Source: an uncultured Bartonella sp. (lineage in GTDB: Bacteria; Pseudomonadota; Alphaproteobacteria; Rhizobiales; Rhizobiaceae). Taken from it: 64,000 nucleotides of DNA. Location of the stretch: contig NZ_CALYPR010000001.1 of assembly GCF_945277285.1 (NCBI RefSeq), positions 1 through 64,000 of the forward strand, written 5' to 3'. Shown in pieces: positions 45,535-54,628 of this stretch; position 1 is the stretch's first letter, and the number at the start of each line of letters is the position of its first letter. The notes beneath the pieces are model-generated. The model worked only from the letters and a program-made list of their open reading frames with translations. It made no database searches and had not been told where the DNA came from. A program made the position numbers and the translations under genes.

Positions 45535-46428
45535 TTACTTATCCCCGTTTTCCTGTCTATTCCTGTTAATATCCTTTTTTTCCGTGTCAGCTTTCTTGTG
45601 GGCACGAAGATAGATCGGGGCAAATGGTTCAATTTGGCGAATATCTAGTTGCTTCTCCCTGACCATTTCAAGGCTTGCAGCAAAGGTGCTTGCCAATGCA
45701 GTCCTCCTCTCGGCGGCTGTCGGAATAAAGGCAAAAAGAAACTCATCCAATGCCTGCCAATCTTTTGCTTGTCCCATCAGGCGGAACAATATAGCGCGCG
45801 CCGATTTTAGCGACCAAACCTCGCGTTTACCAACTTCAACACGTTTGACCGCCTGTCTTTGCCGTAAACCTGCATAAGCCACAAGCAGATCATATAATGA
45901 CACATCATAAAGATGTTTTTTCTCAACCACTACCATTTCCGGATGGGCGCGTTTGAATATATCCCGCCCCAGACGGTTACGATTAACCAGTTGGCCTGCC
46001 GCTTCACGCATGGCTTCAAGCCGTTGCAGTCGAAACTGTAAAAGTCCGGCAAGCTCTTCACCGCTTTCCCCCTCTTCATCCGATCTTTTTGGCACCAGAA
46101 GACGCGACTTTAAATAAGCAAGCCATGCCGCCATCACCAAGTAATCGGCTGCCAGATCAAGCCTTAAAAGATGCGCGGTTTTTACAAAATCAAGATATTG
46201 CTGGACAAGTTCGACAATAGAAATATGCGCCAAATCAACCTTTTGGTTGCGGGCCAATTGTAACAGAAGATCAAGCGGCCCTTCGAAACCTTGAACATCG
46301 ACCACCAATGTCGGTTCACTGACACCATGTTCTTCATCCGGCTCCCACATCGGATCCATGGCCTTTTGCATATTTTGGCCTATGGAATTCTTCCTGTTTG
46401 TGGTCGACTTGTTATCATTCTTTGCCAA
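45535..46428 (-). CDS. scpA: Segregation and condensation protein A
   Basis: 297 aa; GFEGPLDLLLQLARNQKVDLAHISIVELVQQYL. Confidence 0.95.
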   Translation of the reverse strand: MAKNDNKSTTNRKNSIGQNMQKAMDPMWEPDEEHGVSEPTLVVDVQGFEGPLDLLLQLARNQKVDLAHISIVELVQQYLDFVKTAHLLRLDLAADYLVMAAWLAYLKSRLLVPKRSDEEGESGEELAGLLQFRLQRLEAMREAAGQLVNRNRLGRDIFKRAHPEMVVVEKKHLYDVSLYDLLVAYAGLRQRQAVKRVEVGKREVWSLKSARAILFRLMGQAKDWQALDEFLFAFIPTAAERRTALASTFAASLEMVREKQLDIRQIEPFAPIYLRAHKKADTEKKDINRNRQENGDK

Positions 46429-46440
46429 ATCGGATGCCCT

Positions 46441-47457
46441 TTATACCAGCGTCAAAAGATTCCGAAATTCATCCCGCAAAGTTTTCTCATCTGCCTCATC
46501 AGGTTTTCTTACAAAATTCGTCGCCCGATCCGCCCTTGCTAATGATTTACCTTCAAGCCATGGCGTCGCGGCAGCAATTTTTCGCATTTCTTCGCTCTCG
46601 CCGTTACAATGAAGGACAAGATCACACCCCGCATCAAAAGCCTGCTTGGTCAAATCCCCGAGATCCCCAGACAACGCTTTCATCGACAAATCGTCTGTCA
46701 TTAAAAGTCCGTCAAAAGCGATTTCATCACGAATAATGGTATTGATCACCGCTTTTGACAATGTTGCCGGTCGTAGCGGATCAACACTTTCATATACAAC
46801 GTGAGCCGTCATTGCTACTGGCAGTTTTGACAAAGCTTCGAATGGGGCAAAGTCCGATAGACGCAAAGTTTCGAGCGAGGCGCTGACGCGAGCCAAGCTT
46901 TTATGGGTGTCGCATAATGCCCGTCCGTGTCCGGGAATATGCTTCATAACAGGCAGAACGCCACCAGATTGAAGTCCTTCAGCGGCAGCACGCCCCATGG
47001 CGGTAACTATTTCGGGGGCATTGCCATAAGCGCGCGTGCCAATGACATTATCAGCCCCTTCAATTGGAACGTCGAGAAGTGGCAAACAATCGGCATTAAT
47101 TCCCAAACGCATAAGATCAAAAGCATGGAGGCGCGACATAATCCAAGCGGCCCGCAACCCCTTTTGTCGATTCTTTTTATAAAGGTCTCCCAATGTTGCC
47201 GCAGACGGATAATCGGGGGCAAGAGGAGCCCGCAGCCGTTGAACACGCCCGCCTTCCTGATCAATAAAAATAAAAACATCATCCCTTCCTGATGCTTTGC
47301 GAAGTGATGAGGTAAGTTCTTTCACCTCTCTGGCTGTGCCAATATTTCTTGCAAAAAGAATAAAAGCCCAAGGATGATTTTCGGCAATAAACTGTTTTTC
47401 GTCTGCCGTTAAAACCGGGCCCGCGACCCCCACAATCATGGCTTTCATTTTTGGCAT
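46441..47457 (-). CDS. nagZ: Beta-N-acetylhexosaminidase (NagZ, GH3)
   Basis: 338 aa; FIDQEGGRVQRLR and MKHIPGHGRALCDTHKSL. Confidence 0.95.
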   Translation of the reverse strand: MPKMKAMIVGVAGPVLTADEKQFIAENHPWAFILFARNIGTAREVKELTSSLRKASGRDDVFIFIDQEGGRVQRLRAPLAPDYPSAATLGDLYKKNRQKGLRAAWIMSRLHAFDLMRLGINADCLPLLDVPIEGADNVIGTRAYGNAPEIVTAMGRAAAEGLQSGGVLPVMKHIPGHGRALCDTHKSLARVSASLETLRLSDFAPFEALSKLPVAMTAHVVYESVDPLRPATLSKAVINTIIRDEIAFDGLLMTDDLSMKALSGDLGDLTKQAFDAGCDLVLHCNGESEEMRKIAAATPWLEGKSLARADRATNFVRKPDEADEKTLRDEFRNLLTLV

Positions 47458-47497
47458 ATTGTTTAAGCCTTTCCAGAATTTATTTTTAGTTATAGCG

Positions 47498-49618
47498 CTA
47501 TTGTGAGTTTTTGGCGGAATTATCGCGTTTTTTCAACCACACTTTAATATCGTGAACAGCAAGTCCACCATTTGGCGCAGGTGAATCCGCCCCCGTCAAC
47601 ACATTGATTCCTTCTCCCCAGACAAAACTTGAATTAGCAAATAGACCTTGCGAAACCAAAACATACCGCTTCAAACCATCAAATAATTTGGCGTGAAGAA
47701 GAACGCTTCCACGCGCATTCCCAATTTCAACAAGATCGCTATCGCCCACACCATAATCGGCTGCATCCTCTGGATGGATCAACAATTGCGGACGCACCTC
47801 TTTTAACAGCGAAGTCGGTGTTTCCGAAAAAGTCGAGTTGAGAAAATTATGCGCTGGTGATGTAACAAGCCGGAAGGGGTGTTTCTCGTCAGCTTTTTCA
47901 ATTACGTCCCATTGGTCGGGAAAATCCGGCATCGTCTGGTATGGACCTTGGTAACCCATTGTTTTAGGTGGCGTATCGGGTGCTTGATATCCGGTCCACT
48001 GAGCTTTGAAACGGAATTTCCGGTCTGGCCATGCAAAGCCGTTTAAAAAATGCGCCCTTTCAAACGGTGGTTGCACATCGAGCCAGCGTTTTTTTCTAAG
48101 TTCTTCATAAGAACCGTAGTTAGATGCCTTCAACATATCACCAATAAGTTCAACAGCCGTCTTATCAAAGCCCGGCAAATGGCCAAAGCCTAATCTTTTT
48201 GCCAATTCGTTAATGACATATAAATTCGGTTTTGGCCCAATTGGCGGCTCGATCAATTTTGGTCCGAGAAGAATATGCTGTTGGCCGCCCCCGCGATAGA
48301 TATCATCATGTTCCAAAAACATTGTTGCCGGCAGGACAACATTCGCCAGTTTGGCAGTGTCTGTCATGAATTGTTCATGAACCACCGTAAAAAGATCGTC
48401 TCGTAGAAAACCTTGCTTGATCAAACGTTGTTCCGGAGCGACATTTGCCGGATTGGTATTCTGGATAAACAAGACCGTAACGGGCGGTCCATCATAGAGA
48501 GTTTCCTTGTCGCCCAACAAAATTCGACCAATTTTTGACTGGTCTAGAGAACGAATTGAAGAATCACAAAAAGCTGTTCCTTCCACTTCATTCTTGTTTA
48601 AAGAAAAAATCGATGCATTGGAATAAAATGCCCCTCCGCCTTCATATTGCCAAGCACCGGTAACCACTGGTACGCATAGGGCTGCATGCATGGCCACCGC
48701 TCCGTTGCGTTGTCTTGAAAAACCATAGCCCAAGCGAAAGAATGAGCGTTGTGTCGTCCCTACCCAATGCGCAAATGTCTCAATTTCTTCAACAGTTAAT
48801 CCGGTAATATTTGCCGCCCATTGCGGCGTTTTGTTTTTCAAATGCCGTTCAAGTCCATGCGCGTCATCACTATAACGTTCAAGATAAGACCAATCGGCAA
48901 AATTGTCTCGAAACAGAATATGCATCACCGCGCAAGCCAAAGCTGCATCAGTACCCGGCCGCAATATCAAACCAAGATCGGCCTGACGGATTGTTGCACT
49001 TTCAAAAACATCAATAGCGACAATGCGGGCATGGCGTTCTTTGCGCGCTTTTGTACCATGGGTCATCACGTTAACTTGCGTGGTTGCCGCGTTGGTTCCC
49101 CAAATGACAATAAGATCGGATTTTTCCATTTCTCGCGGGTCGACGCCGGCAATTCTTCCTGTTCCGGCAAAATAGCCGGTTGCTGCCGTGTTGGTACAAA
49201 AGGTAGAAAACTGGCCGGAATATTTGCCCGCATGACGCAAACGATTAATCGAATCGCGTTGGACGAGCCCCATTGTTCCGGCAAAATAATATGGCCAGAT
49301 GGTTGTCGAACCATATTTTTCCTGAGCTTTTTGAAAACGTTCGGCGATCAGATCCAGAGCTGTTTCCCAAGATGCTTCCTGCCATTTTCCTTCGCCTTTT
49401 TTACCTTGACAGACAAGTGGTTTTACTAACCTTGCAGGATGGTGCACACGCTCACTATAACGCGCAACTTTGGCGCAGATAACACCTGATGTATAAGTGT
49501 TTTCCTTTGCTCCTCGAATTCGGCCAATTTTAGCCGGCGACAAAATTTCAACGTCAAGAGCGCAGGTTGACGGACAATCGTGCGGGCAAGCGGTATGACC
49601 TATTTCTAAGTGTTGCAT
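47498..49618 (-). CDS. Molybdopterin-dependent oxidoreductase with N-terminal Fe-S motif
   Basis: N-terminal ACPHDCPSTCALDVE...GVICAK [Fe-S] motif; molybdopterin oxidoreductase and dinucleotide-binding regions. Start trimmed to MQHLEIGH. Confidence 0.9.
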   Translation of the reverse strand: MQHLEIGHTACPHDCPSTCALDVEILSPAKIGRIRGAKENTYTSGVICAKVARYSERVHHPARLVKPLVCQGKKGEGKWQEASWETALDLIAERFQKAQEKYGSTTIWPYYFAGTMGLVQRDSINRLRHAGKYSGQFSTFCTNTAATGYFAGTGRIAGVDPREMEKSDLIVIWGTNAATTQVNVMTHGTKARKERHARIVAIDVFESATIRQADLGLILRPGTDAALACAVMHILFRDNFADWSYLERYSDDAHGLERHLKNKTPQWAANITGLTVEEIETFAHWVGTTQRSFFRLGYGFSRQRNGAVAMHAALCVPVVTGAWQYEGGGAFYSNASIFSLNKNEVEGTAFCDSSIRSLDQSKIGRILLGDKETLYDGPPVTVLFIQNTNPANVAPEQRLIKQGFLRDDLFTVVHEQFMTDTAKLANVVLPATMFLEHDDIYRGGGQQHILLGPKLIEPPIGPKPNLYVINELAKRLGFGHLPGFDKTAVELIGDMLKASNYGSYEELRKKRWLDVQPPFERAHFLNGFAWPDRKFRFKAQWTGYQAPDTPPKTMGYQGPYQTMPDFPDQWDVIEKADEKHPFRLVTSPAHNFLNSTFSETPTSLLKEVRPQLLIHPEDAADYGVGDSDLVEIGNARGSVLLHAKLFDGLKRYVLVSQGLFANSSFVWGEGINVLTGADSPAPNGGLAVHDIKVWLKKRDNSAKNSQ

Positions 49619-49672
49619 GGTGATTCGCACCCATTAAAAATGAAGCAGACTTTGTTACCAGCATTACAATTT

Positions 49673-50524
49673 TTACGCTAGCCGGACAGCAATGACACCA
49701 AAAACAATCAACGACGATGAAATAGACCGCAAAAGGCCAATTTTTTCCTGCAGGACAAAACAGGATAATAATATAACAAAGAAAATTGAACTTTCTCTCA
49801 ACGCGGCCACAAAGGCCACCGGCAATTGTGTCATTGCCCACAACGGAAAACCATAAGCACCAAGCGATAACAATCCTGCAAACAGTCCCAGTGGCTAATA
49901 TTGCTGCAAATGGCACCAAAACCGGATTCGTGAATTTTTATTATAAACTTCGACGACAATTCTAAAGGCGCCAATTAAAACAAATATCCACAAAATGTAA
50001 GATATTGGTGCCGCAGAGAGCCTTATTCCCACACCATCAAATACTGTTGCCATTGCCACAAATAACGCTGTCAGCAAAGAAAGCGGCACGACCGAACGAT
50101 CAATTCTGTCAACTCGCTTGACTGCTTCAATTAAAAGCGAGAGTGTTCCTAATGAGATAAGAATAATGCCAAAAATTCCGACCAGCGATAATTTTTCTCC
50201 AAGAAGCGGGCCACTGACCAGTGCTATAAGAAGTGGCGGTACACCCCGCATGACGGGATATGATTGGCTCACATCACCTTTTTGATAAATGACACCAACA
50301 AGCATCATATAACCCGCTTGGATCACAACAGAAGCCAACAGAAATGGCAGGCTGTCCAGTGAAGGAAATGGCAGAAAAGGCAATCCGAATAAGGCAAGAA
50401 AAGCCGAACAAGCCATAAAAACAGTGGTATTTGCTTTGGCTTGTCCATTGCTTTTTATCAGAGTGCTCCAGAGCGCATGCATGAAAGCAGCAAAAAGCAC
50501 AAGAGCGACCATCAAGCCTGACAT
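49673..50524 (-). pseudogene. EamA/DMT-family transporter interrupted by an in-frame TAG
   Basis: 49895..50524 encodes the N-terminal part ending ...RIRFWCHLQQY*. The same frame continues after TAG (49895-49897) as PLGLFAGLLSLGAYGFPLWAMTQLPVAFVAALRESSIFFVILLSCFVLQEKIGLLRSISSSLIVFGVIAVRLA to 49673. Confidence 0.8.
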
Positions 50525-50808
50525 AAAACATTCTTTCCTGCTCTTGAAAGGCAGCCAAAAAGATTAATCTCTCAAAAAAATTATCCCGATTGGCCAGTCT
50601 TAAAAATTTTCATCAAAATGCCGTTCAATCAACCCTATTTCATTCCGACTATTTTGTGGTAAAAGCTTTCCATAGAAAGAGAGCGGATGTCCACTCCCTT
50701 CGACCAGTTTATCAAACCTTATTCAAGGATATTCGCTAACTCCATCATGACGGACTCAAGGTTGTTTGTCGGTATCTTCCCCCCGTTGTGAATATTGAGA
50801 TTATAAGA

Positions 50809-51567
50809 ATGAACAGACGTTTCTTCCTTTTTTCGGCTCCGCTTTTTATTGCTGGTTGCACATTCCGCCATCCGGTACCCCAAATGATACCGCTTGATAC
50901 CGGCGAGCAAGGCAAAACGACCTATACCGTTATAAAACGTTCAAAACCGAAAGTCACACCGCAGAAAAAAAAACTCGTTTACGGAGAGTATCCCGTCAAC
51001 GAAAAATACGCCGCCATGTATGCCGCTGCAACTGATAATGGATTTCCTGTCAGTGCGGTTGATACAAGGCGCATCAATCCTGAATTTTTGCGTCAGGAAG
51101 TTGCGTTCAATATGCCTTACAAGCCGGGTACTATTGTTGTCGATCCGACCAATTTCTTCTGCTACTTTGTTCTCTCCGATGGGCGAGCCATGCGTTATGG
51201 CGTTGGTGTAGCGCGATCAGCCGCTGCCGATTTTCAAGGAGAAGCGACAATTGGCCGCAAAGCTGTTTGGCCAACATGGCATCCGACGTCCACAATGGTT
51301 CAAAAACAGCCACAACGATATGGCCATTTGACCGGTGGCATGAAAGGCGGTCCGGGTAACCCGCTTGGTGCGCGCGCACTTTATCTCTATCGCAATGGCA
51401 CAGACACACTTTTTCGATTGCACGGAACGATTGAGCCATGGTCGATTGGTAAACGCGTATCATCTGGCTGCATCCGCTTTCTCAATCAGGATATTATCGA
51501 TCTTTATAATCGTGTGCCTGTCGGGACACGTGCTGTTGTTCTGCCCCATAAAATAGGTCTCGGTTGA
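50809..51567 (+). CDS. L,D-transpeptidase lipoprotein (YkuD family), second copy
   Basis: Lipobox FIAGC after MNRRFFLFSAPL; catalytic HGTIEPWSIGKRVSSGCIRF. Start trimmed. Confidence 0.9.
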   Translation: MNRRFFLFSAPLFIAGCTFRHPVPQMIPLDTGEQGKTTYTVIKRSKPKVTPQKKKLVYGEYPVNEKYAAMYAAATDNGFPVSAVDTRRINPEFLRQEVAFNMPYKPGTIVVDPTNFFCYFVLSDGRAMRYGVGVARSAAADFQGEATIGRKAVWPTWHPTSTMVQKQPQRYGHLTGGMKGGPGNPLGARALYLYRNGTDTLFRLHGTIEPWSIGKRVSSGCIRFLNQDIIDLYNRVPVGTRAVVLPHKIGLG

Positions 51568-51591
51568 TTTGAAGATGGTTAGAATACACTG

Positions 51592-52449
51592 ATGAATTAC
51601 CGCCATATTTATCATGCCGGCAATTTTGCTGATGTTTTCAAACATCTTATTATTGCACGCATCATTGAATATCTGAAAAAGAAAGACCATGCTTTCCGTG
51701 TGATCGATACCCATGCCGGTACCGGAATTTATGATCTTTCTTCGGATGAAGCTCAAAAAACCGGTGAATGGATTGACGGCATCGGACGTATCTTGAGTAA
51801 GCCGATCGACCGCCAAATCGAGCCGCTTGTCAACCCATGGCTTGATGTTGTTTTCGCGCTCAATGGTTCGAAAGAAAAATTGACCCGCTATCCCGGTTCA
51901 CCGGTGCTTATACGCAAATTGTTAAGAAAACAGGATCGATTAACAGCAATCGAACTTCATGAAGCCGATTATAAAAAATTGGCAGTTAATTTTACAGGCG
52001 ATTATCAGGCGCGCATCATCCATCTTGATGGTTATCTGGCACTGGGTGCCCATGTGCCGCCAAAGGAAAAACGCGGCTTAATTCTTGTTGACCCGCCATT
52101 TGAGAAAACCGACGAATTTGAACGGCTTGTTGAAGGACTTATCAAGGCCTACAAGCGTTTTCCCGGTGGGATTTATGCTCTCTGGTATCCGGTGAAACAT
52201 TATAATGAATTAAACTGGTTCATGAATGAACTAAAAGGGACAGGCATTGCCAAAATTTTACGACTGGAACTGAGAATAAAGCAACGCTCTCAAACTCCCG
52301 GGCTTGATGGTTGCGGCATGATTATTGTCAACCCGCCCTATGTTCTTCCTAAAGAGATGAAACAGTTAAAAGCATTTTTGCTTGATCGCCTTGCACAAGA
52401 GGACCATGCACAAATAATTGAAGAATGGATAAATGGTGAAGCTGTTTGA
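51592..52449 (+). CDS. rlmJ: 23S rRNA (adenine(2030)-N(6))-methyltransferase RlmJ
   Basis: 285 aa; MNYRHIYHAGNFADVFKHLIIARII, DTHAGTGIYDL, LILVDPPFE. Confidence 0.95.
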   Translation: MNYRHIYHAGNFADVFKHLIIARIIEYLKKKDHAFRVIDTHAGTGIYDLSSDEAQKTGEWIDGIGRILSKPIDRQIEPLVNPWLDVVFALNGSKEKLTRYPGSPVLIRKLLRKQDRLTAIELHEADYKKLAVNFTGDYQARIIHLDGYLALGAHVPPKEKRGLILVDPPFEKTDEFERLVEGLIKAYKRFPGGIYALWYPVKHYNELNWFMNELKGTGIAKILRLELRIKQRSQTPGLDGCGMIIVNPPYVLPKEMKQLKAFLLDRLAQEDHAQIIEEWINGEAV

Positions 52450-52510
52450 ACTTGACGGAGTTGTGACAATGCAACATATTGATAGAGTTAATTTTCAACA
52501 TGGAATAATC

Positions 52511-52996
52511 ATGCAAAAGTCATCGTTCTTCAACGCGAATTTTCGTAAAGTGTTATCTTTCTCGGTCTTCGGACTTGGCCTTTATGCCGGTGCAAATTCT
52601 GCTGTGTCCGCTGACTTGGCTGCGTCACGTGCGCCATCCTCCCAAACAGCCTCGTTTGCTGATGCCGGTGCATGCGCTTATGAACATGTTTTGAGTTCGG
52701 TTAATTACAAATTTTACCACGAAGTCCGCCATGTACCGGATTTACCGGTTGTGCGCATCAAGGAAATGGCCGACATCACCGCCACGCGGCAAGAACCGGC
52801 TGCAACCAATCTTAACATTTCCCGGCAATTTTGTCGGGCAACAGCTGTCATGAATGACGGTTCAACCTATCCTGTCTATTATATGGTCGAGTTCGGGCAA
52901 GGTTTTACCGGTGTTGGTGGCTATAATGTCGAATTCTGTGTTGAAGGTTTCGATAAATGGCGCATTCAGGATGGTCATTGTCGAGCGGTGCAATAA
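52511..52996 (+). CDS. Hypothetical exported protein
   Basis: ORF with signal-peptide-like N-terminus (VLSFSVFGLGLYAGANSAVSA) and four Cys in the mature part; no family recognised. Start inferred. Confidence 0.6.
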   Translation: MQKSSFFNANFRKVLSFSVFGLGLYAGANSAVSADLAASRAPSSQTASFADAGACAYEHVLSSVNYKFYHEVRHVPDLPVVRIKEMADITATRQEPAATNLNISRQFCRATAVMNDGSTYPVYYMVEFGQGFTGVGGYNVEFCVEGFDKWRIQDGHCRAVQ

Positions 52997-53584
52997 AAAA
53001 ACTTATTGGATCAGCACTTTCTCCCTTTGTTGAAAAAGCCCGTCTTGCGGCGCCATTATCTTGGTATTCCGTTTGAAGAAATTGCGGTTGATACAACACA
53101 TGATCGGGAAGAACTAACGCGCTATAACCCGTTAGGTAAGATCCCCGCCTTCATCAACGACGAGGCAGAAGTTTTTTTACGATAGCACCGTTATTTAAGC
53201 TATCTCGACTATATCGGCGGCAATAAGCTTTTCCCGCAAGATCCGCTTGAAAGAATCAGAGTCGAGCGGCTGGAATCAGCTGCCGATGGTTTATGTGATG
53301 CCATTGTCGCCCACGTTTATGAACGCCGTTATCATCCGGCCGAGCTTGTCTACCAGCCATGGCTTGATAAACAGTGGGGCAAGATTACGCGTATGCTTCA
53401 ATATTTTGAAGAACATCTGCCAGAACTTGAACCGCTCAACGCCGGCAATTTGACATTGGGCATTGTTTTGAATTTTGCTGAAAACCGTTTTCCGGGAAAA
53501 TGGAATGTCAATACGCCAAAGGTCGATGCATGGCGTTTAAAATTCAGAACGACCTATCCTGATCTTCAAGCGCTTTTACCGTAA
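52993..53584 (+). pseudogene. Glutathione S-transferase family pseudogene with multiple frameshifts
   Basis: KKLIGSALSPFVEKARLA / HYLGIPFEEIAVDTTHDREELTRYNPLGKIPAFINDEAEVF / YDSTVI / SYLDYIGGNKLFPQDPLERIRVERLESAADGLCDAIV...YPDLQALLP, spread over three reading frames; no intact start. Confidence 0.85.
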
Positions 53585-53864
53585 ATGGATTTTACTTGTC
53601 GCCGATTGAAGCACGACATCAATTTTTGCGGCTCCGCTTAAATATAAAATGTCTTTTCAATCTTACTCGGGCAAAGAAGTTATTTTCACCAAGAATCATT
53701 CTAAACGATATCTATGTTTTTCTGTTCTATCGGTGGTTTGCGGTTTTTTGTGCTTTTCAACGTCTTGATTTCAACACCAAATATCGCCATTTTGAAATGT
53801 GACGCCTCAAGCTTGTCGAGAGCTTTGACGTTACAAGAATTTGTCAACGGAATTGTTTGATCCA

Positions 53865-54626
53865 ATGCAAAAAAAGCGCCCTGTTGTATTGATTACAGGC
53901 GGTGCCAAACGTTTGGGCGCTGCGATGGCACTTGATCTGGCAAAAAACGGCTTTGATCTCGCTATCCATTACAATGAAGGAAAAACACAGGCCGACGATC
54001 TCGTCCGTGAATTAAAAGCCTTGGGGGCCGAAGCTTTAGCCGTTTCATCCAATCTTATCGAAACACATGGTAACGGCCTTATTGAAGCAGTTGTAGAACA
54101 TATGGGACCGGTTGAAATTCTTATCAACAATGCATCGTTGTTTCTGGATGACCATATTGGCGCACTTGACGAGAAAATATGGGATCACCATTTCGCCATT
54201 CACCTTAAAACTCCGGCCATGTTGGCTGATCGCATGTTTGCCTTGTTGCCCAAAAATCATCATGGATTAATAGTCAATATTATTGACCAGAGGGTGTGGA
54301 AGCTTAATCCGAATTTTTTATCCTATACCTTATCCAAGTCGGCATTGTGGACCTTGACCAAAACACTGGCGCAAGCGCTTGCGCCCCGCATTCGTGTCAA
54401 TGCTATTGGACCGGGGCCAACATTAAAAAGCCCGCGACAGGGTGAAGCAGAATTTGAAAAACAGGCAAAATCTGTTCTCCTCGAACATGGGCCTGAATTA
54501 TCCGAATTTGGTGCAACAATACGCTATTTTTGGTACCAGACGTCAATAACCGGGCAAATGATTGCCTTAGATGGGGGACAACACCTCATGTGGCAAACGC
54601 CCGATATTGCTGGACAGGTCGAATAG
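53865..54626 (+). CDS. SDR family oxidoreductase
   Basis: Rossmann [26 protein letters not shown]; catalytic YTLSK. Start uncertain (53841 or 53865). Confidence 0.88.
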   Translation: MQKKRPVVLITGGAKRLGAAMALDLAKNGFDLAIHYNEGKTQADDLVRELKALGAEALAVSSNLIETHGNGLIEAVVEHMGPVEILINNASLFLDDHIGALDEKIWDHHFAIHLKTPAMLADRMFALLPKNHHGLIVNIIDQRVWKLNPNFLSYTLSKSALWTLTKTLAQALAPRIRVNAIGPGPTLKSPRQGEAEFEKQAKSVLLEHGPELSEFGATIRYFWYQTSITGQMIALDGGQHLMWQTPDIAGQVE

Positions 54627-54628
54627 CA

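Noticed and set aside
48821-49429. 202-aa plus-strand ORF
   Set aside because: Antisense to the molybdopterin oxidoreductase; composition atypical for a real protein.
49554-49919. Frameshift in the EamA transporter
   Set aside because: This ORF first suggested a frameshift, but the true downstream segment is in the same frame as the upstream one; the lesion is a nonsense codon, so the 121-aa ORF is a shadow.
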